Shown: positions 27,101-35,842 of the stretch, one piece after another
How positions within the stretch are numbered: the stretch's first letter is position 1
Layout of the letters: each line of letters begins with the position of its first letter
NCBI GenBank assembly: GCA_963772335.1
Contig: CAVYXF010000001.1
Span: 496,001-560,000, forward strand
DNA length: 64,000 bases
Source: CAVYXF01 sp963772335
GTDB lineage: Bacteria; Pseudomonadota; Alphaproteobacteria; Rhizobiales; Rhodomicrobiaceae
Reading direction: 5' to 3'
Position numbers and translations under genes: made by a program
The notes under the pieces: model-generated
The model's database searches: none
What the model was told of the DNA's origin: nothing
The model's input: the letters and a program-made list of their open reading frames with translations, nothing else

Positions 27101-28991
27101 TGGGTCGGCAGGTCGATGGGCTTGCCGTCCGTGGTGCGCAGCAGCAGGTCGTGGAGAAACACGGTCTCGCGAACAGCCCGGCGGATAGTGAGCTCGGAGG
27201 TACGCTCAGCGGTAACAGAAAAGCCGAAATTCTCCAGCACTGGCACCCGCCGCGACAGCGAGATCGGCGTGTCGAGGTGATAGATCATGACGCGGAGCTG
27301 ACTGGGCTCGGTGAGACTATCGTCTCGGAAGAAGTCGATGCCGACCGGATTTTCTGGAGTGAGTTCTCGAGGCGCTGGATGTCCTCGATCGCCCGGCTTG
27401 GCCGGTTGATCTCCTGATAGCCGGCGGGAAACGCCTCGAGATATTTCTGTAGCTTCGGCCTTGCACTGGCGCCGTAGTGCTGGCGCAGCGCATCGCGCAG
27501 CTCGTCCTCCCAGGTCCGGACGATCTTCTCGACCTCCGCCTCGAGCCTCTCGACCGGCACTGCGTGCACTGCGCCATCATCCTTCCAGATGACGATGTGC
27601 AGCCGCACCAGTGGGCCAATGGTGAAGACCGGCGTGAATTCGCTCAGATGCCCTTCGAACAGCCGAGCCAGAAGCGCGCAAATCGCCTTGCCGATTTCGG
27701 TCGAAAACCGCTCGCGCAGAACATAGACAAGCAGCGCGGCAAAACGGCCGAACTCGTCATAGCGCACGAAGACTTGGGTGCGCGGCATCAGATCGAGCTG
27801 GACGATCTCCTGGGAGATGACCGCAAGCTGGTCGGCCGAGATCTGGAACAGCTCATCGCGCGGAAAGGTCTCAAGAATGTTGCTCAGTACGCGCCCGGAA
27901 TAGCTGTCGGGCGCATTACCGGAGCGCCGGAACACCTGCTCGGCCTTGTGGCGCAGGAATGGGATGCGCTCGATCAACTCGGTGTAGGCCCGCGAGGAGA
28001 ACAGGCCGACCACGCGCAGCTCGCCCGTGAGCGAGCCGTCGGCGGTGTAGAGTTTGACGCCGATCGAGTCGACATGGACGCGCCGATGCACCGGTGAGAG
28101 AAAATTCGCCTTGGTGATGATGAGGGGCGCGGGCGCTGTGAAGTATTGCTCCAGCTCCGGGCTCATCGCATGCGTCGAGCCGCTCTGGCGCAGCACCCTC
28201 TGGTCCGGATCGCGAAGGAGGCCCAAATCCGAGCCAGGGCGTGGGTCGAGCCGGCGCTCGCTGCCCTCGCGGATGAAGTCGTAGGTGCGCATGCCGAGCA
28301 GGGTGAAATGTCCGGCCGCGATCCATCTGAGGAACTGGATGGACTCGGCGAGTTCATCGACGGCAATTGGCGGCGGCGAGGCGACATAGGACGCGATCGC
28401 CTCGTTGAGCCGCGCCAGCATTGGCTGGTGGTCGGCGACGACGATGCGGACATTGGTTAGGATCTGCCTCAGGCTGGCCAGGAGATCCTCACGCTCCGCC
28501 TCGTCCTCCAGATGGTCGATCTCGACATGGAAGAAGCTCTCCGCCCGCGTAGCGGCCGGAGCGCGCCGGTCGGTGCCGAAGAACTCGCTCACCTTGCCCG
28601 TTTCGTCGCGGCGGGTGCGAATGATCGGGTGCGCAACGAAGCGCACTGTCAGCCCGCGGCTGATGAATTCGGCGAGCACCGACGAGAGCAGGAAGGGCAT
28701 GTCGTCGTTCAGCGTCTCGATGACCGTGAATGGCGCGGCATTGCCCTGCTCGACCGAATAGGCCCGCAGCTTCGGCTCGCCGCCCGGCCGCACCTCAAAG
28801 AACTCGAAAGCAGAAAGCGCAAGTTTCGCCAGATCGTCCGGAGAGTGAACGGTGAGCGCATCGTCGCCGAACTGGGCAAACAGCATGTTCGCGAACGTTT
28901 TGGCCAGGCGGGTTTCCGCGCCATTGCCGTTCATTGCGGTTACCGCTTTCTCTACGGCCTGCGGAATGACCGCTGCACTGATCTGGTTCAT
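24166..28991 (-). pseudogene. gdhB: NAD-specific glutamate dehydrogenase (large, ~180 kDa type), one-base frameshift
   Basis: The large NAD-GDH oxidises glutamate to 2-oxoglutarate and ammonia. The N-terminal part (ATG 28991 to 27285) and the remainder (ATG 27288 to 24166) are in different frames and overlap by ATGA. The downstream frame is already open and conserved before its ATG: ENPVGIDFFRDDSLTEPSQLRVMIYHLDTPISLSRRVPVLENFGF. The upstream frame loses homology after RLENSLQK. Adding one base in the T4 run at 27350-27353 (plus strand) yields RLENSLQKNPVGID and a 1608-residue protein, normal for the family. The catalytic half with GAKGGFVPKL is intact. An added C would restore GATTC (GANTC). 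Sequencing error is the favoured explanation; a true two-ORF form is less likely. Confidence 0.9.
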
Positions 28992-29177
28992 TTTTTGATC
29001 CGGCGAATTGCGTTAACGCGGCTGTTGGCCCGAAAGGCAAAGCTTCTGTCGAAGGATGAACTCTTCGGCAAGCAAAAAGCTCCGGCTTTATCCGCGTGTT
29101 TACCCAGCCTTTAATAGTCGAACTTCGTAACACGGCGTTGAAGTGCGGAAATGCGCCGCGAGAAGATATATATGCAC

Positions 29178-29987
29178 CTAATCATAAAACGCTGGATAAT
29201 CCGCAACCAGCGCCAGGGCCAGCACATCCACCTCTTTTGCCCCAGCCGCTTTGAGAACGCGGGCGCACGCCTCAATCGTTGCGCCCGTCGTAATGACATC
29301 GTCGATGAGCAGCACATGGCGCGCGCGCACGTTATGGGCCCTTTCGGGCAGAACCGCGAACGCCGCTGCGACATTGTCGCGCCGCGCCTGCCAGCTCAGA
29401 TTGACCTGACTTGGCGTCCGCTTCACGCGGTGCAGCACATCGAATAGGGCCGGCAGGCCGGTGTCATGCCCCAAGCGCCTCGCCAGCAAGGCGGCCTGGT
29501 TAAAACGCCTGCGCCAAAGCCGTGTGCGGTGCAGTGGCACGGGGATAACGCAATCGGCCTTGGCGAGCAGTCCGTCGCCGGCACTGCGGAGCATCGGCGC
29601 GAACAGGTCGATCAGCTCGTGCCGATCGGTGTATTTCAGGCCGTGGACCAGCTCCCGCATCATCCCGTCGAAACGGGCGATGGCACGGGCGCGGCCATAA
29701 TCCGGCGCGCGGCGCAGCGCAGCGGAGGACAGCGAGACCTCGCCGCTGTCAAACGGAAGCGGCACGCCCAGCCGGTCGCAGAGTGGGGCGCGGATAAATT
29801 CGATCTGCCGCCAGCACTGGGCGCACAGGCTCCCATGCGACGCCAGCGGCTCATGACAGTTGAGGCAAACCGGCGGCAGGACGAGATCGGCGGCGTAGCG
29901 CAGCGGGCCGAGCGCAGCGTCGGCGAGGCTGGCGAGCACCGCCTTCAGCCCTTGCCTTTCTTCGCGGCCGTCATCCAGAACTGTCAT
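29178..29987 (-). CDS. comF: ComF family protein (phosphoribosyltransferase fold)
   Basis: The 269-residue protein has an N-terminal zinc ribbon (LPPVCLNCHEPLASHGSLCAQCW, residues about 40-62) and a C-terminal type I PRTase domain. The PRPP-binding loop is VLLIDDVITTGATIEACARVLKAAGA. ComF homologues support DNA uptake or DNA metabolism; the bacterial enzyme activity is not defined. In alphaproteobacteria comF lies divergent from the NDUFAF5-like methyltransferase gene, as it does here (80 bp apart). The start ATG 29987 is preceded by a weak purine-rich sequence. Confidence 0.92.
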   Translation of the reverse strand: MTVLDDGREERQGLKAVLASLADAALGPLRYAADLVLPPVCLNCHEPLASHGSLCAQCWRQIEFIRAPLCDRLGVPLPFDSGEVSLSSAALRRAPDYGRARAIARFDGMMRELVHGLKYTDRHELIDLFAPMLRSAGDGLLAKADCVIPVPLHRTRLWRRRFNQAALLARRLGHDTGLPALFDVLHRVKRTPSQVNLSWQARRDNVAAAFAVLPERAHNVRARHVLLIDDVITTGATIEACARVLKAAGAKEVDVLALALVADYPAFYD

Positions 29988-30067
29988 GCCCTGCCCTTTC
30001 TCTTTCGCGGCAGGGTAAGCCGCACTACATCAGGCGCAATGCGTAGGAACCGCAAGCAGGCGACCCG

Positions 30068-30964
30068 TTGACCGTCCCCGACCTCATCGACCGCAAATTG
30101 CTAACTCTGAGGCGCGAACGCGCTCTTCGGGCTAGTGCCGACAACCTGCCCGATTTTCTAATGCAGCGTGCCAGCCAGGACATCCTCGATCGGCTTTCTG
30201 GCATCGAGCGGCACTTCTCGCCGATCGTCGCGGTGGGGGCCCTTCCCGGCATCCTGGCCGAGGCGCTGCGCGCGAGAAGCGGCGATGAGTCGGTCATCGA
30301 GATGGCGGAAAGCCCGGCGCTGCTATCTGGGGGCAGCGGCTTGAAGCTGATTGGCGATGAACAGCTCCTGCCCTTCAAGCCGGCCTCGCTTGGCCTTATC
30401 GTCTCGGCCCTGACGCTGCAATTTGCCAATGATTTGCCGGGCACGCTGGTGCAGATCCGCCGCGCTTTGGTGCCTGACGGCTTATTTCTCGGTGTCGTGC
30501 TCGGCGGACAGACGCTTGCCGAGCTGCGCGAGGCGTTCATCGCCGCAGAAACTGAGCTCGAAGGCGGGGCTAGTCCACACGTGCTGCCGGCGGCCGATAT
30601 CCGCGACTTTGGCGCGCTGCTGCAGCGGGCCGGCTTTGCCCTTCCTGTTGCCGACGCCGACCTGGTAACGGTGACCTATTCCTCCCCGCTGGCCCTTTTT
30701 CATGATCTGCGCGGGATGGGGGCTACCAATGTCCTGACCGCCCGGCGTAAGACATTCTTGCGCCGCGCGACGCTGTTCCGTGCGCTCGAAATTTATCAGG
30801 AGCGGTTCGCCGCGCCTGGCGGCCGCATCAGGGCGAGCTTTGAGCTGATTCATCTGGCGGGTTGGGCACCGGATGAGAGCCAGCAGAAACCGCTTCGGCC
30901 CGGCTCGGCAGCGGCAAGGCTTGCCGACGCGCTCGGGACGACGGAGCATAAACTAAAGGGCTGA
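30068..30964 (+). CDS. SAM-dependent methyltransferase-fold protein, NDUFAF5-like
   Basis: The 298-residue product contains a methyltransferase fold: QRASQDILDRLSGIERHFSPIVAVG (motif I is degenerate, without a GxGxG), LPFKPASLGLIVSALTLQFANDLPGTLVQIRRALVPDGLFLGVVLGG, and LFHDLRGMGATNVL. The last block identifies the group related to mitochondrial NDUFAF5, which hydroxylates an arginine of a complex I subunit during assembly. The same role in respiratory complex I biogenesis is possible. The start is TTG at 30068 after GCAGG; no better upstream start exists. It is divergent from comF. Confidence 0.88.
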   Translation: MTVPDLIDRKLLTLRRERALRASADNLPDFLMQRASQDILDRLSGIERHFSPIVAVGALPGILAEALRARSGDESVIEMAESPALLSGGSGLKLIGDEQLLPFKPASLGLIVSALTLQFANDLPGTLVQIRRALVPDGLFLGVVLGGQTLAELREAFIAAETELEGGASPHVLPAADIRDFGALLQRAGFALPVADADLVTVTYSSPLALFHDLRGMGATNVLTARRKTFLRRATLFRALEIYQERFAAPGGRIRASFELIHLAGWAPDESQQKPLRPGSAAARLADALGTTEHKLKG

Positions 30965-30989
30965 AGGTTTAGGCAAAAGGAGCGGCGAA

Positions 30990-31964
30990 ATGAACAAGCT
31001 GGCCATTCTCGACGATTATCAGCGCGTTGCCCTCTCGTTCGCGGATTGGTCGGCCGTTCAGGCGCGCTGTGAGGTGACGGTGTTCGACCGCAACCTCGGT
31101 GGGCTCGAGGACGCGGCGGCGGCGCTGAAGCCATTCGAGATCATTTGCGCCATGCGCGAGCGCCAGCCCTTTCCCCGCACGATGTTCGAGCGCTTGCCGA
31201 ACCTCAAGCTGCTGGTCACCACGGGCGCGAGAAACCAATCCATCGATCTCGATGCGGCAACCGATCACGGCGTGCTGGTCTGCTATACAGGCGGGGGGTA
31301 TTCCGTCCATTCGACGGCCGAGATGGCCTGGGCGCTGATCCTCGCCGGCATGCGCCACCTCCCACAAGAGGAGCATGCGATGCATGCCGGCGGCTGGCAG
31401 AGCACCGTCGGAAGCGGGCTTTACGGCAAGACGCTTGGCATAATCGGGCTCGGACGGATCGGTGCCCGCGTTGCCGCTTTCGGCAATGCCTTCGGCATGC
31501 GGGTTCTGGCTTGGAGCCAGAACCTCACCGCCGAGGACGCCCGCGCCAAGGGCGCCGAGCGCGTGGAGAAGGACGTGCTGCTGCGCGAGAGCGATGTCAT
31601 CAGCTTGCATCTCGTGCTCGGCGATCGCACGCGTGGCATCATCGGCGCGGGTGATATTGCACAGATGCGCCCCGGCGCGCTCCTGGTGAATACCTCGCGC
31701 GGGCCGCTGATCGAGGAGGCGGCGCTCGTCCGCGCCCTTCAGGAGAAGCGCATCAAAGCCGGTCTCGACGTCTATGATCTGGAGCCGCTGCCGGCCGATC
31801 ATCCATTGCGGGCCTGCGACAATGCCGTGCTCACCCCCCATCTCGGATATGTCGTGACCGAGGTGTACACCGACTTCTATCGTGACACTGTCGAGGACGT
31901 GTTGGCTTTCCTCGACCACGCGCCGATCCGCATGCTCAATCCCGCCGTGCTCTCGCGCAGCTGA
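30990..31964 (+). CDS. D-2-hydroxyacid dehydrogenase family protein
   Basis: The 324-residue protein has the NAD-binding motif GIIGLGRIGARVAAFGNAFGM near residues 150-170. The three catalytic residues of the family are visible: Arg in VNTSRGPLIEE, Glu in DVYDLEPLP, and His in LTPHLGYV. The N-terminal half (LAILDDYQRVAL ... TGARNQSIDL) is the usual substrate domain. It should reduce a 2-keto acid or oxidise a D-2-hydroxy acid with NAD(H); the specific substrate is not evident. It begins 25 bp after the NDUFAF5-like gene, preceded by AAAGGAGCGG, so co-transcription is plausible. Confidence 0.92.
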   Translation: MNKLAILDDYQRVALSFADWSAVQARCEVTVFDRNLGGLEDAAAALKPFEIICAMRERQPFPRTMFERLPNLKLLVTTGARNQSIDLDAATDHGVLVCYTGGGYSVHSTAEMAWALILAGMRHLPQEEHAMHAGGWQSTVGSGLYGKTLGIIGLGRIGARVAAFGNAFGMRVLAWSQNLTAEDARAKGAERVEKDVLLRESDVISLHLVLGDRTRGIIGAGDIAQMRPGALLVNTSRGPLIEEAALVRALQEKRIKAGLDVYDLEPLPADHPLRACDNAVLTPHLGYVVTEVYTDFYRDTVEDVLAFLDHAPIRMLNPAVLSRS

Positions 31965-32171
31965 CCGGTGCAGCCATTATCATGCCCGGCGTGAGCAGCG
32001 CGCGCCGCCTTCGCTCAAGTCACGCAGCTTTGTCAAAACTGTGATTCGAATAATACCGGCGAAGGCGTGTTATTTGTGCGGTCGGATGCGGTGGAAGGGT
32101 GTTTGGCAGCAGCGGTGAAAAGACAGGGCACGCCGCGAAGCCAAATCCTTCCATAGGGCTTGGAGATGATC

Positions 32172-32255
32172 ATGAGCAAACAAGATCTCCACCGCCCTTT
32201 GGCGTCCGGACAAGCCCGAAACGCAGAGCGCGGACGCGCAGCGCCGCCCGGTTAA
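32172..32255 (+). CDS. possible 27-codon small ORF upstream of stem-loop RNA
   Basis: ATG 32172 has TTGGAG six bases upstream and encodes MSKQDLHRPLASGQARNAERGRAAPPG, a hydrophilic basic peptide. No homologue is recognised. Its position just before tandem stem-loops with C-rich loops recalls alphaproteobacterial small-ORF plus cuckoo-type sRNA loci. Support is limited to the ribosome binding site and the context. Confidence 0.25.
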   Translation: MSKQDLHRPLASGQARNAERGRAAPPG

Positions 32256-32298
32256 CCGGCGGGCAATACGGGCATCTTGAGCTGAGTTGAGTTGCAGT

Positions 32299-32406
32299 GG
32301 AGCTTTTGGCTGAGGCTCCGCTTCCCTGCGGTGGCTGCTTCCTCCCCGGTCCACCGCCTGTAAAGGTCAGGGCCCGCTTCCCCCCGGCGGCCCTGACCGC
32401 CTTTTC
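32299..32406 (+). ncRNA. candidate small RNA with tandem stem-loops and C-rich loops
   Basis: Three stems follow one another: GGAGC/GCTCC (32299-32303, 32315-32319), GCGGTGG/CCACCGC (32328-32334, 32352-32358) with a loop containing CTTCCTCCCC, and GGTCAGGGCC/GGCCCTGACC (32366-32375, 32390-32399) with a loop containing CTTCCCCCC. A short T run (32403-32406) follows. The last stem looks like an intrinsic terminator. Pyrimidine-rich loops of this kind can pair with Shine-Dalgarno sequences. The 5' end of the transcript is not known. Confidence 0.4.
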
Positions 32407-32419
32407 CTGACACCTCCCG

Positions 32420-33076
32420 CTAGCCATTATTCTCCGGGTTCGCGGCGGTTGCGAACAGCCGCCAGGCCGCGGCGAACCGCTCCGCGCGCGTGCCGAGCTC
32501 TGCTGCCCCCATTCCCGGCTTATAGAGCGCCGAGCCAAGGCCGAAACCTTTGGCGCCGGCCAGGACGAAGGCGCGCATCGCCTCCGGGGTGATGCCGCCG
32601 ACCGGCAGCACGGCGGCGCCCTTCGGCAGGACGGCGAGCAACGCTCTGACCACGGGCGGGGTGATCATCTCCGCGGGGAACAGCTTCAAGGCGTCGGCGC
32701 CGGCCGCGAGCGCCGCAAAGGCCTCGGTCGGGGTTGCGATGCCTGGCGTCACCGCCATTCCCTCGCGCCTTGCCGCCTCGATCACCTTCACATCGCAGTG
32801 AGGCATGACGATCAGCTCGCCGCCGGCCGTCTTCACCGCCGCGACATCCTCAACTTTGATGACGGTACCGGCACCGACCACGATCTCCGGCGGCAGAGTC
32901 TTGCGCAAAGTCGCAATGCTGAGCAGCGGGTCTGGCGAGTTCAGCGGCACTTCGAGGATCGTGAAGCCACGCGCCACCAGCACCTTGCCGAGGTCGGCGG
33001 CTTCGCCGGGCTTTATCCCGCGTAGAATCGCGACGAGCGGCAAACTCAGCATTGCGGCGGCGAAGCGGTCGTTCAT
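32420..33076 (-). CDS. dgoA: 2-dehydro-3-deoxy-6-phosphogalactonate aldolase
   Basis: The 218-residue class I aldolase splits 2-keto-3-deoxy-6-phosphogalactonate into pyruvate and glyceraldehyde 3-phosphate. The KDPG-aldolase family signature is clear: LVAILRGIKPGEA, GAGTV, PHCDVKVI and TPGIATPTEA. The Schiff-base Lys is in ADALKLFPAE, and VLPVGGITPE forms the phosphate site. Its start overlaps the end of dgoK by ATGA, showing translational coupling. The kinase neighbour points to the galactonate rather than the gluconate substrate. Confidence 0.92.
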   Translation of the reverse strand: MNDRFAAAMLSLPLVAILRGIKPGEAADLGKVLVARGFTILEVPLNSPDPLLSIATLRKTLPPEIVVGAGTVIKVEDVAAVKTAGGELIVMPHCDVKVIEAARREGMAVTPGIATPTEAFAALAAGADALKLFPAEMITPPVVRALLAVLPKGAAVLPVGGITPEAMRAFVLAGAKGFGLGSALYKPGMGAAELGTRAERFAAAWRLFATAANPENNG

Positions 33077-33981
33077 AAAGCGGAAGTTTCCATTAAACCG
33101 GCGCGCCGCGCAATGGCGACAAGCCCTTTCACTGCGGCGTTTTCATCAGCGGATTGCGCTTCAATGCCATAGAGATCGAGCGCCGTATGATAACGGCGCA
33201 GAAGACCGGAGGAGCCGATCACAAGCAGGTGCCGAGCGGAAAACCGGCTGAGCGCCTCGCGCAGCTCGTGGCCGATCAACAGGCCGGAGAGATAGTCGCT
33301 GAGCGCTTCCGCCGGCATATCGCCGAACAGGCCGAGGGTGCGCACCGAGAACAGCGCAGCGGAAAGCCCCCCTGCCCCATCGCGAGCCGCCGTGACACCG
33401 CGGACAAAGCCGGTATCGTCCCCCGCGTTTCCCTCCATCAGCCGGCCGAGAATGGAATGGCGCACCAGCACATCGAACAGCTCGCCGGTCATGAAGGTGG
33501 CGAAATCGACAACACCGCCGTCCACTACCGTCACCCATTTGCTGTGCGTGCCAGGCAAGACCACCAGGGCCGAGCCATCACCAACCGCGCCGGCGATCTG
33601 GGTCTCCTCGCCGCGCATGACGTCGCGCCGTTCGCCATCTTTGAGCGAAAGTCCCGGGACGATCCACACCCGCTCGATGCCCGGCACGGCGGCAAGCTGG
33701 CCGGCGAGAGCGGCGCTGTCCGCCGGACATTGCACATAAGGCGCCTCGACCCAGCCCTGGCGCGAGCCGATCATGCCGCTCATCAAGGTGGGGAGGCCAA
33801 GCTCGTGCCAATCCCCGACGACTTGCGCGAAGGCCGCAGCGAAATCCCCGCCGGGCACGCGCAAAATGCCGAGATCGGCGCGACGGGCATCCAGGACGGC
33901 GCCGTCAGCCGCGATCTTCCAGGCGCGCAGCGCCGTCGTGCCCCAGTCAATACCGATCAGTGCGCCGCGTTGGTCAGCCAT
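33073..33981 (-). CDS. dgoK: 2-dehydro-3-deoxygalactonokinase
   Basis: The 302-residue kinase phosphorylates 2-keto-3-deoxygalactonate with ATP. Family features are LIGIDWGTTALRAW at the N-terminus (phosphate 1 motif), PTLMSGMIGSRQGWVEAPYV, VLPGTHSKWVTV, and FMTGELFDVLVRHSILGRLM. The ATG at 33981 gives a 4-bp gap to the upstream lactonase gene; a start five codons earlier would overlap it. It is the third gene of the galactose operon. Confidence 0.92.
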   Translation of the reverse strand: MADQRGALIGIDWGTTALRAWKIAADGAVLDARRADLGILRVPGGDFAAAFAQVVGDWHELGLPTLMSGMIGSRQGWVEAPYVQCPADSAALAGQLAAVPGIERVWIVPGLSLKDGERRDVMRGEETQIAGAVGDGSALVVLPGTHSKWVTVVDGGVVDFATFMTGELFDVLVRHSILGRLMEGNAGDDTGFVRGVTAARDGAGGLSAALFSVRTLGLFGDMPAEALSDYLSGLLIGHELREALSRFSARHLLVIGSSGLLRRYHTALDLYGIEAQSADENAAVKGLVAIARRAGLMETSAL

Positions 33982-33985
33982 CGTG

Positions 33986-34861
33986 TTATCCCGCAAAAGG
34001 GTGGCAGGGCAGCCCGCTCACGCCTGGCTGAATCGCAAGCACCGCCCCGTCGAGCACGCTGGGCTGCTGCAGGCCGACCCTCGCCGAAGTGATATAGAGC
34101 GTTGAGAGATCCGCGCCGCCGAACACGCAGCTTGTCGGCTGTTTCACCGGCAGGTCAATGCGACGGTCTTCGGTGCCGTCCGGCCGGTAGCGGATCAGGC
34201 AGGCCCCGCCCCAGCGCGCATTCCAGATGCACCCCTGCGCATCCATCGCCGAGCCATCGGGGCCGCCCGGCCCGCCGCTGACGAAGGGGCGGCGATTGAA
34301 AATCGTTCCGCTCTCGGCGCCGAAGTCGAAGGCATCGATTTTCTTGGTCAGCGTATCGCCGAAATAGAGCGTCGTATCATCCGGGCTCCAGACCAGGGTA
34401 TTGGAAATGCCGATCCCGTCGAGAAAGCGCGTGGTCTTGCCGTCCGGATCGATGCGATGCAGCGTGCCGACCGAGGTGGTGACGGGCAGGTCCTCACGGT
34501 TCGGGCCAATATTGTTCTGCATGGTGCCGACCCAGAGCCGGCCGCGACTGTCGGTGCGCGCCTCGTTCGCCCGGACGGCCGTATTGGCGTCGCCCACGGC
34601 AAAATCGGCGATCGCGCCGCTTTCCTCGACCGTCACCACGCGCGAGGCAAGGGTGGCGATATAGCCGCCGCCCGATCGACGCGGAATCAGGGTGGAGATG
34701 GGCTCTGGAAAGGCGAAGCTGGTGAGGGCACCGCTGCCGGGGTGAAGCACATAGGCCTTGCGATCGATAATATCGACGAACAGCAGCCGGCCGGCGCCTT
34801 TGTCGTAATACGGGCCTTCACCCAGCGCGCATGCACTATCCAGCACGCACTCCACCTTCAT
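33986..34861 (-). CDS. SMP-30/gluconolactonase family sugar lactonase
   Basis: The 291-residue beta-propeller protein has the metal-binding residues of the SMP-30 family: Glu in CALGEGPYYD, Asn and Asp in RLWVGTMQNN / ISNTLVWSPDDTTLYFGDT, and the GGPDGSAMDAQGCIWNARWGGACLIRY block. It should hydrolyse galactono-1,4-lactone (or arabinono-lactone) formed by the neighbouring dehydrogenase. It is the second gene of the operon, 47 bp after the SDR gene, and is cytoplasmic since no signal peptide is seen. Confidence 0.9.
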   Translation of the reverse strand: MKVECVLDSACALGEGPYYDKGAGRLLFVDIIDRKAYVLHPGSGALTSFAFPEPISTLIPRRSGGGYIATLASRVVTVEESGAIADFAVGDANTAVRANEARTDSRGRLWVGTMQNNIGPNREDLPVTTSVGTLHRIDPDGKTTRFLDGIGISNTLVWSPDDTTLYFGDTLTKKIDAFDFGAESGTIFNRRPFVSGGPGGPDGSAMDAQGCIWNARWGGACLIRYRPDGTEDRRIDLPVKQPTSCVFGGADLSTLYITSARVGLQQPSVLDGAVLAIQPGVSGLPCHPFAG

Positions 34862-34908
34862 GCCGCTCCTCCCCCAAAAGGATGATTAATGCTGGCCTTG
34901 CGCCCAAC

Positions 34909-35682
34909 TCACGTCCAACCGCCGTCGATGGTGAGCACCTGGGCTGACATCATGGCACTGTCGTCGGAGGCGAGCCAGAGCGCGGCGCGCGCCAGATCGT
35001 CGGGCATGACACGCCCGGCGAGCGCCTGGCCGGCATCGATCTGCTTCTCAGCCTCCGGTGTCACCCAGAGGGTGAGCTGGCGCTCGGTCATCACCCAGCC
35101 GGGCTCGAGCGTGTTGACGCGTATGCCGTGCTTGCCGAGATCGGTGGCAAAGCCGCGCGTCAGGCCGTAAATGGCAGCCTTGGAGGCGGTATAGCCGGGC
35201 ATCCCGCCCTGTTTCAGCCGCCAGGACACCGAGCCGAAATTGATGATCGAGCCCTTGCCAGCCGCGATCATGCCCGGCGCGACCGCCTGGATGGTGAAGA
35301 AGAAGTGCCGCAGATTGACGGCGACCCGGTCGTCCCAATATTCGACCGTCACGTCCTGCCAGGGATGACGCTGATCGTGAGCGGCGTTGTTGAGCAGGGC
35401 GAGCGGAGGGCCGTTCTTAGCCTCGAGTGCCTTGATCGCCGCCTGCAAGGCCGGGATGTCTTTCAGATCGCAGGCCTGGAACGCGACGCTGGCGCCTTGC
35501 GCATTCAGATCGGCGGCTAGCTTTTCGCCCTGCTCGGCCATGATATCGATGAAGCCGACCTTCGATCCCTGGGCGGCAAAATGCTTCACCAAAGACGCTC
35601 CGATACCGCTCGCCCCGCCGGTGATCAGCACCGGCCGGTCCTTCAGGCTGGGATAGATCGCGTATTGATCGTTACTCGCCAT
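34909..35682 (-). CDS. SDR-family sugar 1-dehydrogenase (probable galactose dehydrogenase)
   Basis: The 257-residue short-chain dehydrogenase has cofactor motif TGGASGIGASLVKHF, the NNAAHDQRH motif, and the catalytic Ser-Tyr-Lys in GSVSWRL ... YTASKAAI. PGWVMTERQL and QVLTIDGGWT close the protein. Similar SDRs oxidise aldoses (galactose, arabinose, xylose) to lactones. Its position in front of a lactonase, dgoK and dgoA makes D-galactose the likely substrate. GAGGAGA precedes the ATG. It is the first gene of the operon. Confidence 0.88.
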   Translation of the reverse strand: MASNDQYAIYPSLKDRPVLITGGASGIGASLVKHFAAQGSKVGFIDIMAEQGEKLAADLNAQGASVAFQACDLKDIPALQAAIKALEAKNGPPLALLNNAAHDQRHPWQDVTVEYWDDRVAVNLRHFFFTIQAVAPGMIAAGKGSIINFGSVSWRLKQGGMPGYTASKAAIYGLTRGFATDLGKHGIRVNTLEPGWVMTERQLTLWVTPEAEKQIDAGQALAGRVMPDDLARAALWLASDDSAMMSAQVLTIDGGWT

Positions 35683-35842
35683 GGGGTCTCCTCTTGGGCA
35701 GCGGACCTCTTTAGCGACGCGCGAGATCCGAATATTTGGTGTTGTGCTAGCAGGCGGTGGTGACGGTTCTGCGGAAGGTTGCGGATATCGCAGACAGGAT
35801 AAAGCGGCAAAGGCGATCCGTCGAGCGGGTCACGCAGCGGGA

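Larger units (their letters stand above)
31965..32419. other. 455-bp spacer with a small ORF and tandem stem-loops
   Basis: No full-size gene fits between the hydroxyacid dehydrogenase and dgoA. A short ORF with a ribosome binding site (32172-32255) and three consecutive stem-loops ending in a T run (32299-32406) are listed separately. The rest shows nothing recognisable. Confidence 0.5.

Noticed and set aside
24166..27288. Two independent genes for a two-subunit glutamate dehydrogenase
   Set aside because: Conserved coding sequence of the second frame extends upstream of its ATG, which fits a frameshift and not a second gene.
27285..27353. Programmed -1 frameshift in NAD-GDH
   Set aside because: CAG-AAA-ATC on the minus strand is not a slippery heptamer and has only four A residues; no stimulatory hairpin is evident.
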